Source of the DNA: Sphingopyxis indica
Lineage (GTDB): Bacteria > Pseudomonadota > Alphaproteobacteria > Sphingomonadales > Sphingomonadaceae
NCBI RefSeq assembly: GCF_900188185.1
Contig: NZ_FZPA01000001.1
Span: forward strand, 744,001-808,000
DNA length: 64,000 nt
Direction: 5' to 3'
Part shown: one piece after another, positions 53,789-63,003 of the stretch
How positions within the stretch are numbered: position 1 is the stretch's first letter
Layout: each line of letters opens with the position of its first letter
The notes under the pieces: generated by a model
Databases searched by the model: none
Told to the model about the DNA's origin: nothing
Seen by the model: the letters and a program-made list of their open reading frames with translations, nothing else
Made by a program: the position numbers and the translations under genes

Positions 53789-55299
53789 TGCCGATCGTGC
53801 AGCTGGGCGATCCGGGGCGATGGACCAATTATCACGGCACCGGCTTTTGCCGCGACGCGGCGCGCTTCGGCCTGCGCAGCGGCGATGCGCAGCGCGGGCG
53901 CGACGAACTCGCGATCGCGGCGGCGGCGGTGCAGGACTGGCTCGGACGCGCCAAGGCCGAAGGCAAGCGCGTGCGTCCGCTCGGCGCGGGCTGGTCGCCC
54001 TCTAACATCAACATATGCGCCGATGGCTGGCTGCTCCACACGCGCCGCTTCAACCGCTGTTTCCGGATCGCGCAGGACGACGTGCGACCCGGCATCGACG
54101 CCGCGAGGCTGATGCTCGTCGAAGCCGGCGCGCTGGTCGACGAGGTTTCGGACAAGCTCGAGGAGCAGGGGCGCTCATTGTGGACGAGCGGGGCGGGCAA
54201 CGGCCAGACCTTTGCCGGCGCCTGCGCCACCGGAACCCACGGTTCGATGGTCGCGCGCGGCGGCATTCAGGATCATGTCCGGGCGGTCCAGATCGTCACG
54301 CCGCAAACGGCCTATTGGGTGGAGCCCGAAGCAGGCGTGATGACCGACGATTTCATCACCGCCGCGGGCGCGGTGCCGCTGCGAAACGAGGATATTTTCG
54401 CCGCGGCGCAGCTTCCGGTCGGATCGCTGGGCATCGTCACCGCGATGGTGGTCGACAGCGTGCCCAAATTCCTCGTTCGGCCGATCCAGAATTTGCGAAT
54501 CATCGACCGCGATGCGCTCGACTGGCTCGCCGCGGGCGACTTTCGCCGCTTTTCGGCGGCCTATGCGCTCGATCGCGACCCGGCGTTCGTCCAGATGATC
54601 GTCAATCCCTATAAGCCTTTCAGGCGGCCCGCGATGCTGCGCTTTCTCTATCGCGAGGAGTGGCGCCCCGACTATCCGCGCGCGACGCCCGGCGAGCTGG
54701 GCGCCGGCTACGATGCGTTGAGCCTGCTCGGCCGCTTCCTCGACGATTATCCGTTCGCGCGTGGCGCGCTGCTGCAATTTGCGATGAAGCGCGGCTATGC
54801 GAGCGGACCCGATGTCGACGATCCGCCGGTCTATGGCAGCTGGGGGGAGGGGCTCGACACGCACCGCCCGCTCGCCGGCCTGTTCAACGCCTCGGTGACG
54901 ATCGACCGCGCCGACCTGCCGCATGTGTTCGAGCTCGCCTGCCGTGCCTATGTGCGGCACGGCGGTTCGACGGTGATGACGGTGCGCTTCATGGAGCGCG
55001 CCCAGGGCCTGCTCGCGCCCGCGCGCTTTCCGCACAATGCGGTGATCGATTTCGACGGCCCGCGCAGCGAGCGCACGGCCAAGGCCTATCAGGCGGTCGT
55101 CGACCTGCTCGATGCCGAAGGCGTCGCCTTCACGCGCCATTGGGCCAAAAGCTGCCGGCTCGACGCGGCGCGCGTCGCCGCCGATTATGGCGAGGATCTG
55201 CAACGCTGGCTGGCGGCGCGCAACCGGCTGATCCCCGATCCGGCGGATCGCGCCCTGTTCCGCAGCGAAGTGCTCGACGGGCTGGGCCTGACCTGCTGA
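53788..55299 (+). CDS. FAD-binding oxidoreductase, lactone oxidase-like
   Basis: The 503-residue protein has a VAO-type FAD domain (residues about 30-190: VRPLGAGWSPSNINICADGW, NGQTFAGACATGTHGSMVAR). It ends in a part like D-arabinono-1,4-lactone oxidase (RHWAKSCRLD, LFRSEVLDGLGL). The usual PxGxGHS site, where histidine can carry covalent FAD, reads PLGAGWS here, so FAD is probably not covalently bound at that place. The substrate is unknown, plausibly a sugar lactone or other secondary alcohol. Confidence 0.82.
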   Translation: MPIVQLGDPGRWTNYHGTGFCRDAARFGLRSGDAQRGRDELAIAAAAVQDWLGRAKAEGKRVRPLGAGWSPSNINICADGWLLHTRRFNRCFRIAQDDVRPGIDAARLMLVEAGALVDEVSDKLEEQGRSLWTSGAGNGQTFAGACATGTHGSMVARGGIQDHVRAVQIVTPQTAYWVEPEAGVMTDDFITAAGAVPLRNEDIFAAAQLPVGSLGIVTAMVVDSVPKFLVRPIQNLRIIDRDALDWLAAGDFRRFSAAYALDRDPAFVQMIVNPYKPFRRPAMLRFLYREEWRPDYPRATPGELGAGYDALSLLGRFLDDYPFARGALLQFAMKRGYASGPDVDDPPVYGSWGEGLDTHRPLAGLFNASVTIDRADLPHVFELACRAYVRHGGSTVMTVRFMERAQGLLAPARFPHNAVIDFDGPRSERTAKAYQAVVDLLDAEGVAFTRHWAKSCRLDAARVAADYGEDLQRWLAARNRLIPDPADRALFRSEVLDGLGLTC

Positions 55300-55307
55300 C
55301 GCGGCGG

Positions 55308-55526
55308 TCAGCGCAAGCGGCGGACCAGACGCTTGACGCCGGCAATGAGCAGCCGCTGCGCAACGATGCCCACCACCACGCCGGCAAGCTTGCGGCCGGG
55401 ATGCACCGGCTCGGCCGAGGGGGAGGCTTCGGCGGCTGTCACTGCCTCCGGTTTGCCCGGCTTCGGCGGCGTCGATTTGGGCTTTGCGCGAACCGCCTTG
55501 CCCGCTGCCTTGACTGGTTTTGCCAT
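55308..55526 (-). CDS. Small basic Lys/Pro/Ala-rich protein
   Basis: The 72-residue protein starts MAKPVKAAGKAVRAKPKSTP, continues with an acidic linker (AAEASPSAEP) and ends with a short hydrophobic helix and basic tail (VVVGIVAQRLLIAGVKRLVR). GGGGTGG lies just upstream of the ATG at 55526. It lies tail to tail with the flavoprotein gene. The basic head looks able to bind nucleic acid; that is inference only. Confidence 0.55.
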   Translation of the reverse strand: MAKPVKAAGKAVRAKPKSTPPKPGKPEAVTAAEASPSAEPVHPGRKLAGVVVGIVAQRLLIAGVKRLVRRLR

Positions 55527-55700
55527 CGCCACCCCTTTCGATTTCGGCGCGCGCATCGAAACGGTTCCGCCGTGCGCTGTCAACCGCGGCGGGCGAAAAT
55601 CCCTTGGCGCCCCTTGACAAAAGCCGCTTTGCCCTGCCTTAGGCGCGCCATGTCTGCGCGCTGATTTTCCGCGCGTCTCCAACACATGAAAGACCGAATG

Positions 55701-57482
55701 ATGCACGCCTATCGCACCCATAATTGCGGCCAGCTTCGCAGCCAGGATGTCGGCCAGACGGTCCGCCTGTCGGGCTGGGTGCATCGCAAGCGCGACCATG
55801 GCGGGCTGCTCTTCGTCGACCTGCGCGATCACTATGGGGTGACCCAGATCGTCGCCGACAGCAGCGATCCCGCCTTTGCGACGCTCGATGCGCTGCGCTC
55901 CGAAAGCGTCGTGACCATTACCGGCGACGTCGTCGCGCGCTCGGCCGAGACGGTCAATGCGAGCCTGCCGACCGGTGAGATCGAGGTTCGCGCGCGCGAA
56001 GTCGCTGTGCAGTCGTCGGCAGCCGAACTGCCGCTGCCGGTCGCGGGCGAGCAGGACTATCCCGAGGACATTCGCCTTAAATACCGCTTCCTCGACCTGC
56101 GCCGCGAACGGCTGCACGCCAATATCCTGCTCCGCTCGAACGTGATCGCGAGCCTCCGCCGCCGCATGGTCGATCAAGGCTTCACCGAATATCAGACACC
56201 GATCCTGACCGCCTCATCGCCCGAGGGCGCACGCGACTATCTGGTGCCGAGCCGCGTCCATCCCGGCAAATTCTATGCGCTGCCGCAGGCGCCGCAGATG
56301 TTCAAGCAGCTGCTGATGGTCGCGGGCTTCGACCGCTATTTCCAGATCGCGCCCTGTTTCCGCGACGAGGATGCGCGCGCCGACCGTTCGCCCGGCGAAT
56401 TCTACCAGCTCGATTTCGAGATGAGCTTCGTCACGCAGGACGATGTGTTCAATGCGATCGAGCCCGTGCTCGCAGGGGTGTTCGAGGAATTTGCGAATGG
56501 CAAATCGGTGACGCCGGCGGGGCAGTTCCCGCGCATTCCGTATCGCGAGTCGATGCTGAAATATGGCAACGACAAGCCCGACCTCCGCAATCCGCTCATC
56601 ATCAGCGACGTGTCGGCGCACTTCGCCGGTTCGGGCTTCGGCCGCTTCGCCGACATCGTCGCCGCGGGCGACGTGGTGCGCGCGATTCCTGCGCCCGGAA
56701 CCGCCGAGAAGAGCCGCAAATTCTTCGACGACATGAACAGCTGGGCGCAGGGCGAGGGCTTTGCGGGGCTCGGCTATGCGACGCGCAAGGGCGGCGAGTG
56801 GGGCGGCCCGATCGCCAAGAACCATGGCGCCGACAAGATGGACGCGCTCGCCGCCGAACTCGGCCTCGGCCCCGACGACGGGCTGTTCTTTGCCGCGGGC
56901 AAGGAGGCGGTCGCGGCGAAACTCGCGGGATTGGCGCGCACGCGCGTCGCCGAACAGCTGGACCTCATCGACGCGAACAAGTTCGAGCTGTGCTGGATCG
57001 TCGACTTCCCGATGTTCGAGGCCGACGAGGAAACGGGCAAGATCGACTTCAGCCACAACCCTTTCTCGATGCCGCAGGGCGAGCTTGAAGCGTTGGAGAC
57101 CAAGGACCCGCTCGACATTCTCGCGTGGCAATATGACATCGTCTGCAACGGCGTCGAACTGTCGTCGGGCGCGATCCGCAACCATCGCCCCGACATCATG
57201 TACAAGGCCTTTGAAATTGCGGGCTATAGCCAGGCCGAGGTCGATGCCAATTTCTCCGGCATGATCAACGCCTTCAAATATGGCGCACCGCCGCACGGCG
57301 GGTCCGCACCGGGCGTCGATCGGATCTTGATGCTGCTCGCCGACGAGCCCAACATTCGCGAGGTCGTCGTCTTCCCGATGAACCAGAAGGCCGAGGACCT
57401 GATGATGGGCGCCCCCGCACCCGTCACCGACAAGCAGCTCAAGGAATTGCATATCCGGCTGGTGGACGGCCCCAAGGGCTGA
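55701..57482 (+). CDS. aspS: Aspartyl-tRNA synthetase
   Basis: The 593-residue class II synthetase starts [20 protein letters not shown], giving the anticodon-binding OB-fold. The catalytic core has motif 2 ([20 protein letters not shown]) and motif 3 ([20 protein letters not shown]), with the bacterial GAD insertion at about residues 285-415. Alphaproteobacterial AspRS is often non-discriminating and charges tRNA-Asn too; this cannot be settled here. Upstream ATGs at 55686 and 55698 are less likely starts. Confidence 0.96.
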   Translation: MHAYRTHNCGQLRSQDVGQTVRLSGWVHRKRDHGGLLFVDLRDHYGVTQIVADSSDPAFATLDALRSESVVTITGDVVARSAETVNASLPTGEIEVRAREVAVQSSAAELPLPVAGEQDYPEDIRLKYRFLDLRRERLHANILLRSNVIASLRRRMVDQGFTEYQTPILTASSPEGARDYLVPSRVHPGKFYALPQAPQMFKQLLMVAGFDRYFQIAPCFRDEDARADRSPGEFYQLDFEMSFVTQDDVFNAIEPVLAGVFEEFANGKSVTPAGQFPRIPYRESMLKYGNDKPDLRNPLIISDVSAHFAGSGFGRFADIVAAGDVVRAIPAPGTAEKSRKFFDDMNSWAQGEGFAGLGYATRKGGEWGGPIAKNHGADKMDALAAELGLGPDDGLFFAAGKEAVAAKLAGLARTRVAEQLDLIDANKFELCWIVDFPMFEADEETGKIDFSHNPFSMPQGELEALETKDPLDILAWQYDIVCNGVELSSGAIRNHRPDIMYKAFEIAGYSQAEVDANFSGMINAFKYGAPPHGGSAPGVDRILMLLADEPNIREVVVFPMNQKAEDLMMGAPAPVTDKQLKELHIRLVDGPKG

Positions 57483-57485
57483 TCT

Positions 57486-57526
57486 TTGCAGTTCATGTGA
57501 AACTGTGCTACACGGTTTCACATGAA
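57486..57526 (+). promoter_or_regulatory. Palindromic operator and candidate promoter of the toxin-antitoxin operon
   Basis: A 35-base near-perfect palindrome spans 57492-57526: arms TTCATGTGAAAC and GTTTCACATGAA around GTG-CTA-CAC, with one mismatched pair. The antitoxin ATG (57522) lies inside the right arm. A possible promoter, TTGCAG (57486-57491) with a 17-base spacer and TACACG (57509-57514), would give an almost leaderless message. Repressor binding here would block both RNA polymerase and the start region, as expected for autoregulation. Confidence 0.75.
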
Positions 57527-57857
57527 GAATGTCACTATCGCGCTCGACGAGGAAACCCATCGCCGCGCGCGCATCCGCGCCGCCGAGTTGGGCACGTCGT
57601 TGTCGGCGCTGGTGAAGGCCTATCTGGAACAGCTCGGGAGCGACGAGACCGCCCCGGCAACGGGAGTGCGCGAGATGCCGACGAGCTTTACGGCGATGCC
57701 GCCCGTCGCTTCGGGCGCTCCGCCCAAGCCCCGCAAGCCGCGGCAGCCGGGCGCGCTGAAAGGCAAGATCCGGGTCGCCGACGATTTCGATGTTACGCCC
57801 GACTGGCTGATCGACGCTTTTGAAGGCAAGGATTCGGACCTGCCCTGGCCCGAATGA
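57522..57857 (+). CDS. Type II antitoxin, ribbon-helix-helix head with Phd-type tail
   Basis: The 111-residue protein starts with a ribbon-helix-helix DNA-binding unit (MKNVTIALDEETHRRARIRA, SLSALVKAYLEQL). A proline-rich linker (about residues 45-75) follows. It ends with GALKGKIRVADDFDVTPDWL and IDAFEG, a toxin-binding tail usually attached to Phd/YefM-type antitoxins of PIN toxins. It overlaps the toxin gene by 4 bases. It is expected to bind the palindrome over its own start. Confidence 0.85.
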   Translation: MKNVTIALDEETHRRARIRAAELGTSLSALVKAYLEQLGSDETAPATGVREMPTSFTAMPPVASGAPPKPRKPRQPGALKGKIRVADDFDVTPDWLIDAFEGKDSDLPWPE

Positions 57858-58240
57858 GGCTGCTGCTCGACACGCATGTCCTGCTGTGGTGGCTCGGCGA
57901 TAATCCGCGTCTCGGGCCGGAGGCGCGCGGGCGTTTCCAGCGCGGCGACGACGAGCTTTATGCGAGCATCGCCTCGCTGTGGGAAATCGCGATCAAAAAC
58001 CGGACGGGAAAGATCGACGCGACGGCATCGCTGATCGCTGCCCATCTTGCCGACTGCGCCATCCCGGTTCTTCCCGTCGAACTCGCACATCTTACCTTGC
58101 TCGAGCAATTGCCGCTGATCCATCGCGACCCGTTCGACCGGATGGTGGTCGCGCAGGCGCTGGCGCTGTCGGCCACCGTCATCACCGACGATGCGATGAT
58201 CGGCGCCTATGGCATTCCCTGCATCGCGGCGGGCAAATAG
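57854..58240 (+). CDS. vapC: VapC-type PIN domain toxin
   Basis: The 128-residue PIN-domain ribonuclease has the acidic catalytic residues in place: D6 in LLLDTHVLLWWL, E44 in SLWEIAIK, D95 in HRDPFDRMVVAQAL and D112/D113 in VITDDAMI. The DTHVLLWW opening and HRDPFDR block mark the subgroup paired with Phd-like antitoxins. It is translated from an ATGA overlap with the antitoxin. Its RNA target is unknown. Confidence 0.88.
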   Translation: MRLLLDTHVLLWWLGDNPRLGPEARGRFQRGDDELYASIASLWEIAIKNRTGKIDATASLIAAHLADCAIPVLPVELAHLTLLEQLPLIHRDPFDRMVVAQALALSATVITDDAMIGAYGIPCIAAGK

Positions 58241-58242
58241 CA

Positions 58243-59148
58243 ATGCCTCCCATGCGCGAACACCGGCTCGAAACGCCTGAGGGCGACATCTGCTGGTTCG
58301 AATGGGGGAGGCGCGGCGCAGCACCTTCATTGCTGCTGCTCCACGCGACCGGCTTTCATGCGCGGCTGTGGGATCAGGTCGTCGCGGCGTTGCCGTCCGG
58401 TACACATGTCATTGCCCCCGATCACCGCGGGCACGGACGCAGCTTCAAACCGGCATCGCTGTCCGACTGGGCCACCAATGCAGAGGTGCTGCTGCCGCTG
58501 GTCGACCTCTTTGCGGGCACGCCGCTGGTCGGATGCGGGCACAGCATGGGCGGCTATGTTCTCACGCGGCTGGCGGCCGAGCGGTCCCCGGCGTTCGGCC
58601 ATCTCGTGCTCGTCGATCCGGTGATCATGGCGCCGGCGCTCTATGAAGGCGCGGGCGAGGGGGCGGTGCCCGACCCGGCGCTGCACCCGGTCGCACGGCG
58701 GCGCAACCGCTGGGAGGGCGCGGAGGCGATGCGCGCGCGCTTCGCGGATCGCTTGCCCTACAGCCGTTGGCAGCCGCATGTGCTCGCTGACTATTGCACC
58801 TATGGCCTGCTTCCTTCGGCCTCGGGCGAAGGGTTCGAACTCGCCTGTCCGCCCGCACTCGAAGCGTCGATGTACCAGAATGCGCTGCGGACCGATCCCT
58901 ACCGCTGGCTCAAAGAGCTGGTTGCACCGGTCACGCTGGTCCGCGCGCCAGCGGGAGAGCGCGGCGGCGATCTCGACTTTTCGCGAAGCCCGACCTGGCC
59001 GGAACTCGGCACGTATCTCGGCGCGCAACGCGACGAGTTATGGGCGGAAAACAGCCATTTTATCCCGATGGAAGATCCAGCCCGGGTCGCCGCGCTACTG
59101 GCCACTTCTGTATCAAAACTGGACGCTTTCGGGCCTCAACAGGGTTAA
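58243..59148 (+). CDS. Alpha/beta hydrolase
   Basis: The 301-residue protein has the alpha/beta hydrolase fold. The oxyanion region is LLLLHATGFHARLWDQVVAA, then APDHRGHGRS, the nucleophile elbow is GCGHSMGGYV with serine, LVLVDPVIM precedes the acid position, and the catalytic histidine is in NSHFIPMEDP. The substrate is unknown. The start at 58243 (or 58252) lies 3 bases after the toxin stop, so it may be read through from the toxin-antitoxin operon, though nothing suggests a functional link. Confidence 0.85.
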   Translation: MPPMREHRLETPEGDICWFEWGRRGAAPSLLLLHATGFHARLWDQVVAALPSGTHVIAPDHRGHGRSFKPASLSDWATNAEVLLPLVDLFAGTPLVGCGHSMGGYVLTRLAAERSPAFGHLVLVDPVIMAPALYEGAGEGAVPDPALHPVARRRNRWEGAEAMRARFADRLPYSRWQPHVLADYCTYGLLPSASGEGFELACPPALEASMYQNALRTDPYRWLKELVAPVTLVRAPAGERGGDLDFSRSPTWPELGTYLGAQRDELWAENSHFIPMEDPARVAALLATSVSKLDAFGPQQG

Positions 59149-59207
59149 CCGCGTCGCCACTCTTGCACGGCCGTGATAGCAGCCCGGCGAGATCAAAGAG
59201 GCACGCG

Positions 59208-59993
59208 ATGACCATCGACCTCGCCGACTATGAGGCCGGCGCGAAACATGAGGGCAAATATGGAGACGACCTGCTCGCGCTGCAGGAACGGCTTGAGCGC
59301 GTGCAGGCCGCACATATCACGCATCGTCAACGTAGCGTCATCATGATCGAAGGCTGGGATGCGGCGGGGAAGGGCGGCATCATCCAGCGGATGACCGCGC
59401 GGCTCGACCCGCGCTATTTCGAAGTCTGGCCGATCGGCGCGCCGACCGAGGAGGAAAAGGCGCGGCATTTTCTGTGGCGTTTCTGGACGCGCCTGCCCGG
59501 CAATCGCGAAATCTCGATCTTCGATCGCAGTTGGTACGGCCGCGTCCTCGTCGAGCGCGTCGAGGGCTTTGCGACCGAAGCCGAATGGCGCAAGGGCTAT
59601 GACGAGATCAACGAGTTCGAGGCGCAACTCACCGGCAGCCGCACCAACCTCGTCAAGCTCTTCATCCATGTAACGCAGGCCGAACAGGACAAGCGCCTCG
59701 CCGACCGGCTGAACGATCCGTGGAAGCGTTGGAAGACCGGCACAGAGGATTATCGCAACCGTGCGCGGCGGGCGGATTATCTCGACGCGATGCACGAGAT
59801 GTTCCGGCTCACCGACACGCGTTGGGCGCCGTGGAAGGTGATCGACGGCAACAACAAGAAGGCGGCGCGGATTGCCGCGCTGACCCATGTTGCCGAGGCG
59901 CTGGAGGCCGCGGTGCCGATGACACCGCCCGATCGCGACCCCGCGCTCGTCGAGCTCGCATCAGAGGCGTTTGGCTACAAGGTGAAAGACTAG
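59208..59993 (+). CDS. ppk2: Polyphosphate kinase 2
   Basis: The 261-residue one-domain PPK2 has a P-loop (IMIEGWDAAGKGGIIQR), a lid module (LDPRYFEVWPIGAPTEEEK) and Walker B (ISIFDRSWYGRVLVERVEGF). KRWKTGTEDYRNR follows. PPK2 enzymes use polyphosphate to phosphorylate nucleoside mono- or diphosphates. With ppk1 and ppx 8 kb away, the window holds three polyphosphate enzymes. Nucleotide preference cannot be read. Confidence 0.92.
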   Translation: MTIDLADYEAGAKHEGKYGDDLLALQERLERVQAAHITHRQRSVIMIEGWDAAGKGGIIQRMTARLDPRYFEVWPIGAPTEEEKARHFLWRFWTRLPGNREISIFDRSWYGRVLVERVEGFATEAEWRKGYDEINEFEAQLTGSRTNLVKLFIHVTQAEQDKRLADRLNDPWKRWKTGTEDYRNRARRADYLDAMHEMFRLTDTRWAPWKVIDGNNKKAARIAALTHVAEALEAAVPMTPPDRDPALVELASEAFGYKVKD

Positions 59994-60056
59994 CCTATCC
60001 CCTATTTTGCGGCCCTTCGGCTAGCAATGCGGCGAGCCAGTTGTTACATGAGCGGG

Positions 60057-60593
60057 ATGAGCCGCGCCAAGAGATCCGACGATTGGGGTTTTCCTCGCTG
60101 GCGCGCCTATGGTGCGTCGCGCGAGGCGCAGCAGGTCCGCATTTGCGACCGCCACGGCTGCACCCAGCCCGGCAATTGCCCGGCGCCCAAGTCGCCGAAC
60201 AGCCCCGATCGCTGGTATTTCTGCGAAAGCCACGCCGCCGAATATAATCGCGGCTGGGACTATTTCGCCGGGCTGAGCGCCGAGGAGGCCGCCGAGCGCG
60301 CGGCGAGCGAAGCACGCGGCGCGCGCAGCTATGCCCGCGCCCAGCATTATGGCTGGGGCGGCGAGGGCGACGGCAGCCGCAGCGCGGACGAAATGCGCGC
60401 GCTTGAGGTGCTGGGGCTCGACCCCGACAGCGATTTCGAAGCCGCGAAGAAAGCGTGGCGCGGCCTGGCCAAGGAATGTCATCCCGACGTCAAGCCGGGC
60501 GACGCCGATGCTGCAAAACGCTTCGCCGCCGGGCAGGCCGCCTTTGAGGTGCTCAAACAGGCCGAAGAGCGCAAGAGCTGGAAACCGGCCTGA
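60057..60593 (+). CDS. J-domain protein with N-terminal cysteine-rich region
   Basis: The 178-residue protein ends in a J domain (ALEVLGLDPDSDFEAAKKAW, with HPD in KECHPDVKPGDADAAKRFAA), which stimulates DnaK. The N-terminal part has a cysteine/histidine set, ICDRHGCTQPGNCPAPK and then YFCESHAAEYNRGWDYF. This set is conserved in an alphaproteobacterial J-protein subgroup and probably binds zinc. The start MSRAKRSDDWGFPRW was chosen because the ten residues upstream are not family-like. Confidence 0.85.
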   Translation: MSRAKRSDDWGFPRWRAYGASREAQQVRICDRHGCTQPGNCPAPKSPNSPDRWYFCESHAAEYNRGWDYFAGLSAEEAAERAASEARGARSYARAQHYGWGGEGDGSRSADEMRALEVLGLDPDSDFEAAKKAWRGLAKECHPDVKPGDADAAKRFAAGQAAFEVLKQAEERKSWKPA

Positions 60594-60608
60594 CCATAGG
60601 TCAGGACC

Positions 60609-63002
60609 TTAATAAGCGACGTCGATGGCGACGCGCAGCGTGCGCGGGCGTAGCGGCGTCAGATAACCGTCGCTGCCTTCGACGAAAGGCGTGCCCAGCG
60701 CGAAGCGGTTGCCGCGTTCGTCGAGCAGATTGGTAAGCGTCAGCGTCAGCCCGCGACGCGCGTTGCCGACGCGCATTGCAAGGCCGGTATCGACATAGTC
60801 GCCCTGGCCCTCGCCGAGCACGGGGCCGATCCCGAGACGCGACGGGCCGATATATTTGGCCCAGCCGTTGACGCGAAACTCCTCGCCGTCGCCGACGATC
60901 GTCCAGTAATTGAAGGCGCCGCGAACCGCGTGGCTCGCGACATTGGGAATGCGGCCGAGCCGCGCAGGTGCCGCCATCGCGATCAGCGCGATCTGCGGCG
61001 CCAGATCGTCGACCTTGCTCTCGTTATAGACCGCGCCGAGTTCGAACGACAGCTGCCGGGTCGGGCGCACCGCCAGCGCGCCCGAGATGCTGGTGATCCG
61101 CCCGTCGCCGATGTTGGCGGTGCTCGGAAAGCCGCTCGCGTCGATGAAATCAGCCTGGATGTCGCGCCAGCGGCTGTAGGATAGCGAAACATAGGCATCG
61201 AATGGCGTCTCGCCGCGCTCGCCGACCCGTACGCCGCCCTCCCAGGTGCGCACCTGATCGTTGCTGAAGCGGCGCACGAAATTGCCGTCGATCGCGAGCC
61301 CGCCCGGGCGGAATCCTTCCTGATAACGCGCATATAACGTCAGATTTTCGAGCGGCGTCGCGAGGAGCGAGAAGGAGGGGAGAAGATCGGTTTCGGTGCG
61401 ATGCGCGGCGATGGCGCGGTTGGCGTCGGCGAGCGCGAAAGGCACGTCCTCGCCGCTGCCGCCGAGCCGTGCGTGCGAGACGCGCACCCCGCCCGTCGCG
61501 ACGAGGTCGCGGGCGATTTCCACCGTCGCTTCGCCATAGCCGGTGAATTCGGTGACGTCGTTGGTAACCCCGGTGAGCGGCGCCTGGAACATCGCCTCGC
61601 CATATTCGCGCCGCTGGCGCGTCCTGTTGTCGACGAAGCTCGCCCCGACGACCCAGCCGAGACCATCGTGAAAGGGGCGCGACAGCCGCGTTTCGCTGAC
61701 GAACATCCGCGTCGCATTATATTGATCGAGCAGCCGCGGCGTTTCACCAACCTTGCCCGCGTCGAAGCGCTCGAACAGCTTGTGGTCGATGAAGGCGCTC
61801 GACGACTGCAGGTGCAGCCCGTCCCAATCCTTCGCGATGACGAGCGTACCCATCGCGTAGCGCGCGCGTGCATTCTGCTCGACCATCGAATAGCGGGTGA
61901 GCGGCGGGGCGTCCTTGTCGGCATATTGCGCATCGTCGGACGTGATGCGTTGATAGACGCCTCCCAGGTCGATCGCCCAGTCGTCGCCCGCATCGAAGCG
62001 AAAGGTCGCGCGCGCCCCGCGCGTATTGACGCGGTTGACGTCATTCTGACCGCGCAGCGGATTGTCGATATAGCCACCCTCGGCGAGCATATAGCCAACG
62101 AGGCGCAGTGCATGGCCGTTGTCGCCGACGGGCAGGTTGGCGATCGCGCCGATGTCGCCGCCGGGGTCGCCATGCTGCGTTACCGATGCGCCCGCGATCG
62201 CCTGGAGTTCGATCGCATCGGGATCGGGTGCGTTGGGGACGACGCGGATGATCCCGCCGAGCGAGCCCGCGCCGTAGAGCGTGCCTTGCGGGCCTTCGAG
62301 CACTTCGACATTGTCGACATCATAGAGGCGGAGGTCAGGGTCCGGCGCGTTGTAGCTGAGGCGGATATCGCCGAGATATTGTCCCACCGTCGCCTGTGTC
62401 GGGCCGGTGAAGCTCGAATCGGCGATGCCGCGGATGAACAGCTTGTTCCGCCCCGCACCCAAATGGGTCGAGGATATGGTGGCCATGCGCGACAGGATCG
62501 ATTCGGTGCCGCGCTCGCCGCCGAATGCCAGATCGTCGCCATCCATTGCGGTGACGACGCCGGCGAAGTGCGAATAGGGGGTATCGGCTTTCGACGCGGT
62601 GACGACGATCTCGTCCTCGGGCCTGGCCACCATCGCCGGTTGCGGCGTCGGAGCCGGTGCAGGCGGCGGCGAGGTCGAGCGTTGCGCGACGCGCTGCGCC
62701 GGCCGCCGTTCTATGCGCCAGCTTGTCCCGCTGACCCGTACGGCGCGCGCCGCAGTCCCCGCGAGCATCCGCGCCATCGCCTCGCCGACTGGCATCCGTC
62801 CGCGCACCGAGCGAACACGGCTTTTCCACAGATCGGCGTCGGCGACGCTGACGCTGACTCCTGCCTGGCGACTGAGCACAGGAAGCGCCGCCGCAAGGCT
62901 GCCCGAAGGGACGTCGAATGCACGCTCTTCGGCCGCCATTGCCTGTGCGGGCAGGGCGATCGCGGCGCCGGCGACGAACAGGGAAAGAAAACCGCGGGTC
63001 AT
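60609..63002 (-). CDS. TonB-dependent receptor with STN signalling domain
   Basis: The 797-residue outer-membrane receptor has a signal peptide (to about residue 23). An STN domain follows at residues about 27-98 (RAFDVPSGSLAAALPVLSRQ, VRSVRGRMPVGEAMARMLAG), then a proline-rich linker and plug (DEIVVTASK, VEVLEGPQGTLYGAGSLGGI). A 22-strand-type barrel with the closing LTLTLTNLLDERGNRFALGT completes it. The STN domain lets a loaded receptor signal to the FecR gene product encoded just upstream. The substrate is unknown: a siderophore is possible, but other ligands are common in sphingomonads. Confidence 0.92.
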   Translation of the reverse strand: MTRGFLSLFVAGAAIALPAQAMAAEERAFDVPSGSLAAALPVLSRQAGVSVSVADADLWKSRVRSVRGRMPVGEAMARMLAGTAARAVRVSGTSWRIERRPAQRVAQRSTSPPPAPAPTPQPAMVARPEDEIVVTASKADTPYSHFAGVVTAMDGDDLAFGGERGTESILSRMATISSTHLGAGRNKLFIRGIADSSFTGPTQATVGQYLGDIRLSYNAPDPDLRLYDVDNVEVLEGPQGTLYGAGSLGGIIRVVPNAPDPDAIELQAIAGASVTQHGDPGGDIGAIANLPVGDNGHALRLVGYMLAEGGYIDNPLRGQNDVNRVNTRGARATFRFDAGDDWAIDLGGVYQRITSDDAQYADKDAPPLTRYSMVEQNARARYAMGTLVIAKDWDGLHLQSSSAFIDHKLFERFDAGKVGETPRLLDQYNATRMFVSETRLSRPFHDGLGWVVGASFVDNRTRQRREYGEAMFQAPLTGVTNDVTEFTGYGEATVEIARDLVATGGVRVSHARLGGSGEDVPFALADANRAIAAHRTETDLLPSFSLLATPLENLTLYARYQEGFRPGGLAIDGNFVRRFSNDQVRTWEGGVRVGERGETPFDAYVSLSYSRWRDIQADFIDASGFPSTANIGDGRITSISGALAVRPTRQLSFELGAVYNESKVDDLAPQIALIAMAAPARLGRIPNVASHAVRGAFNYWTIVGDGEEFRVNGWAKYIGPSRLGIGPVLGEGQGDYVDTGLAMRVGNARRGLTLTLTNLLDERGNRFALGTPFVEGSDGYLTPLRPRTLRVAIDVAY

Positions 63003-63003
63003 C

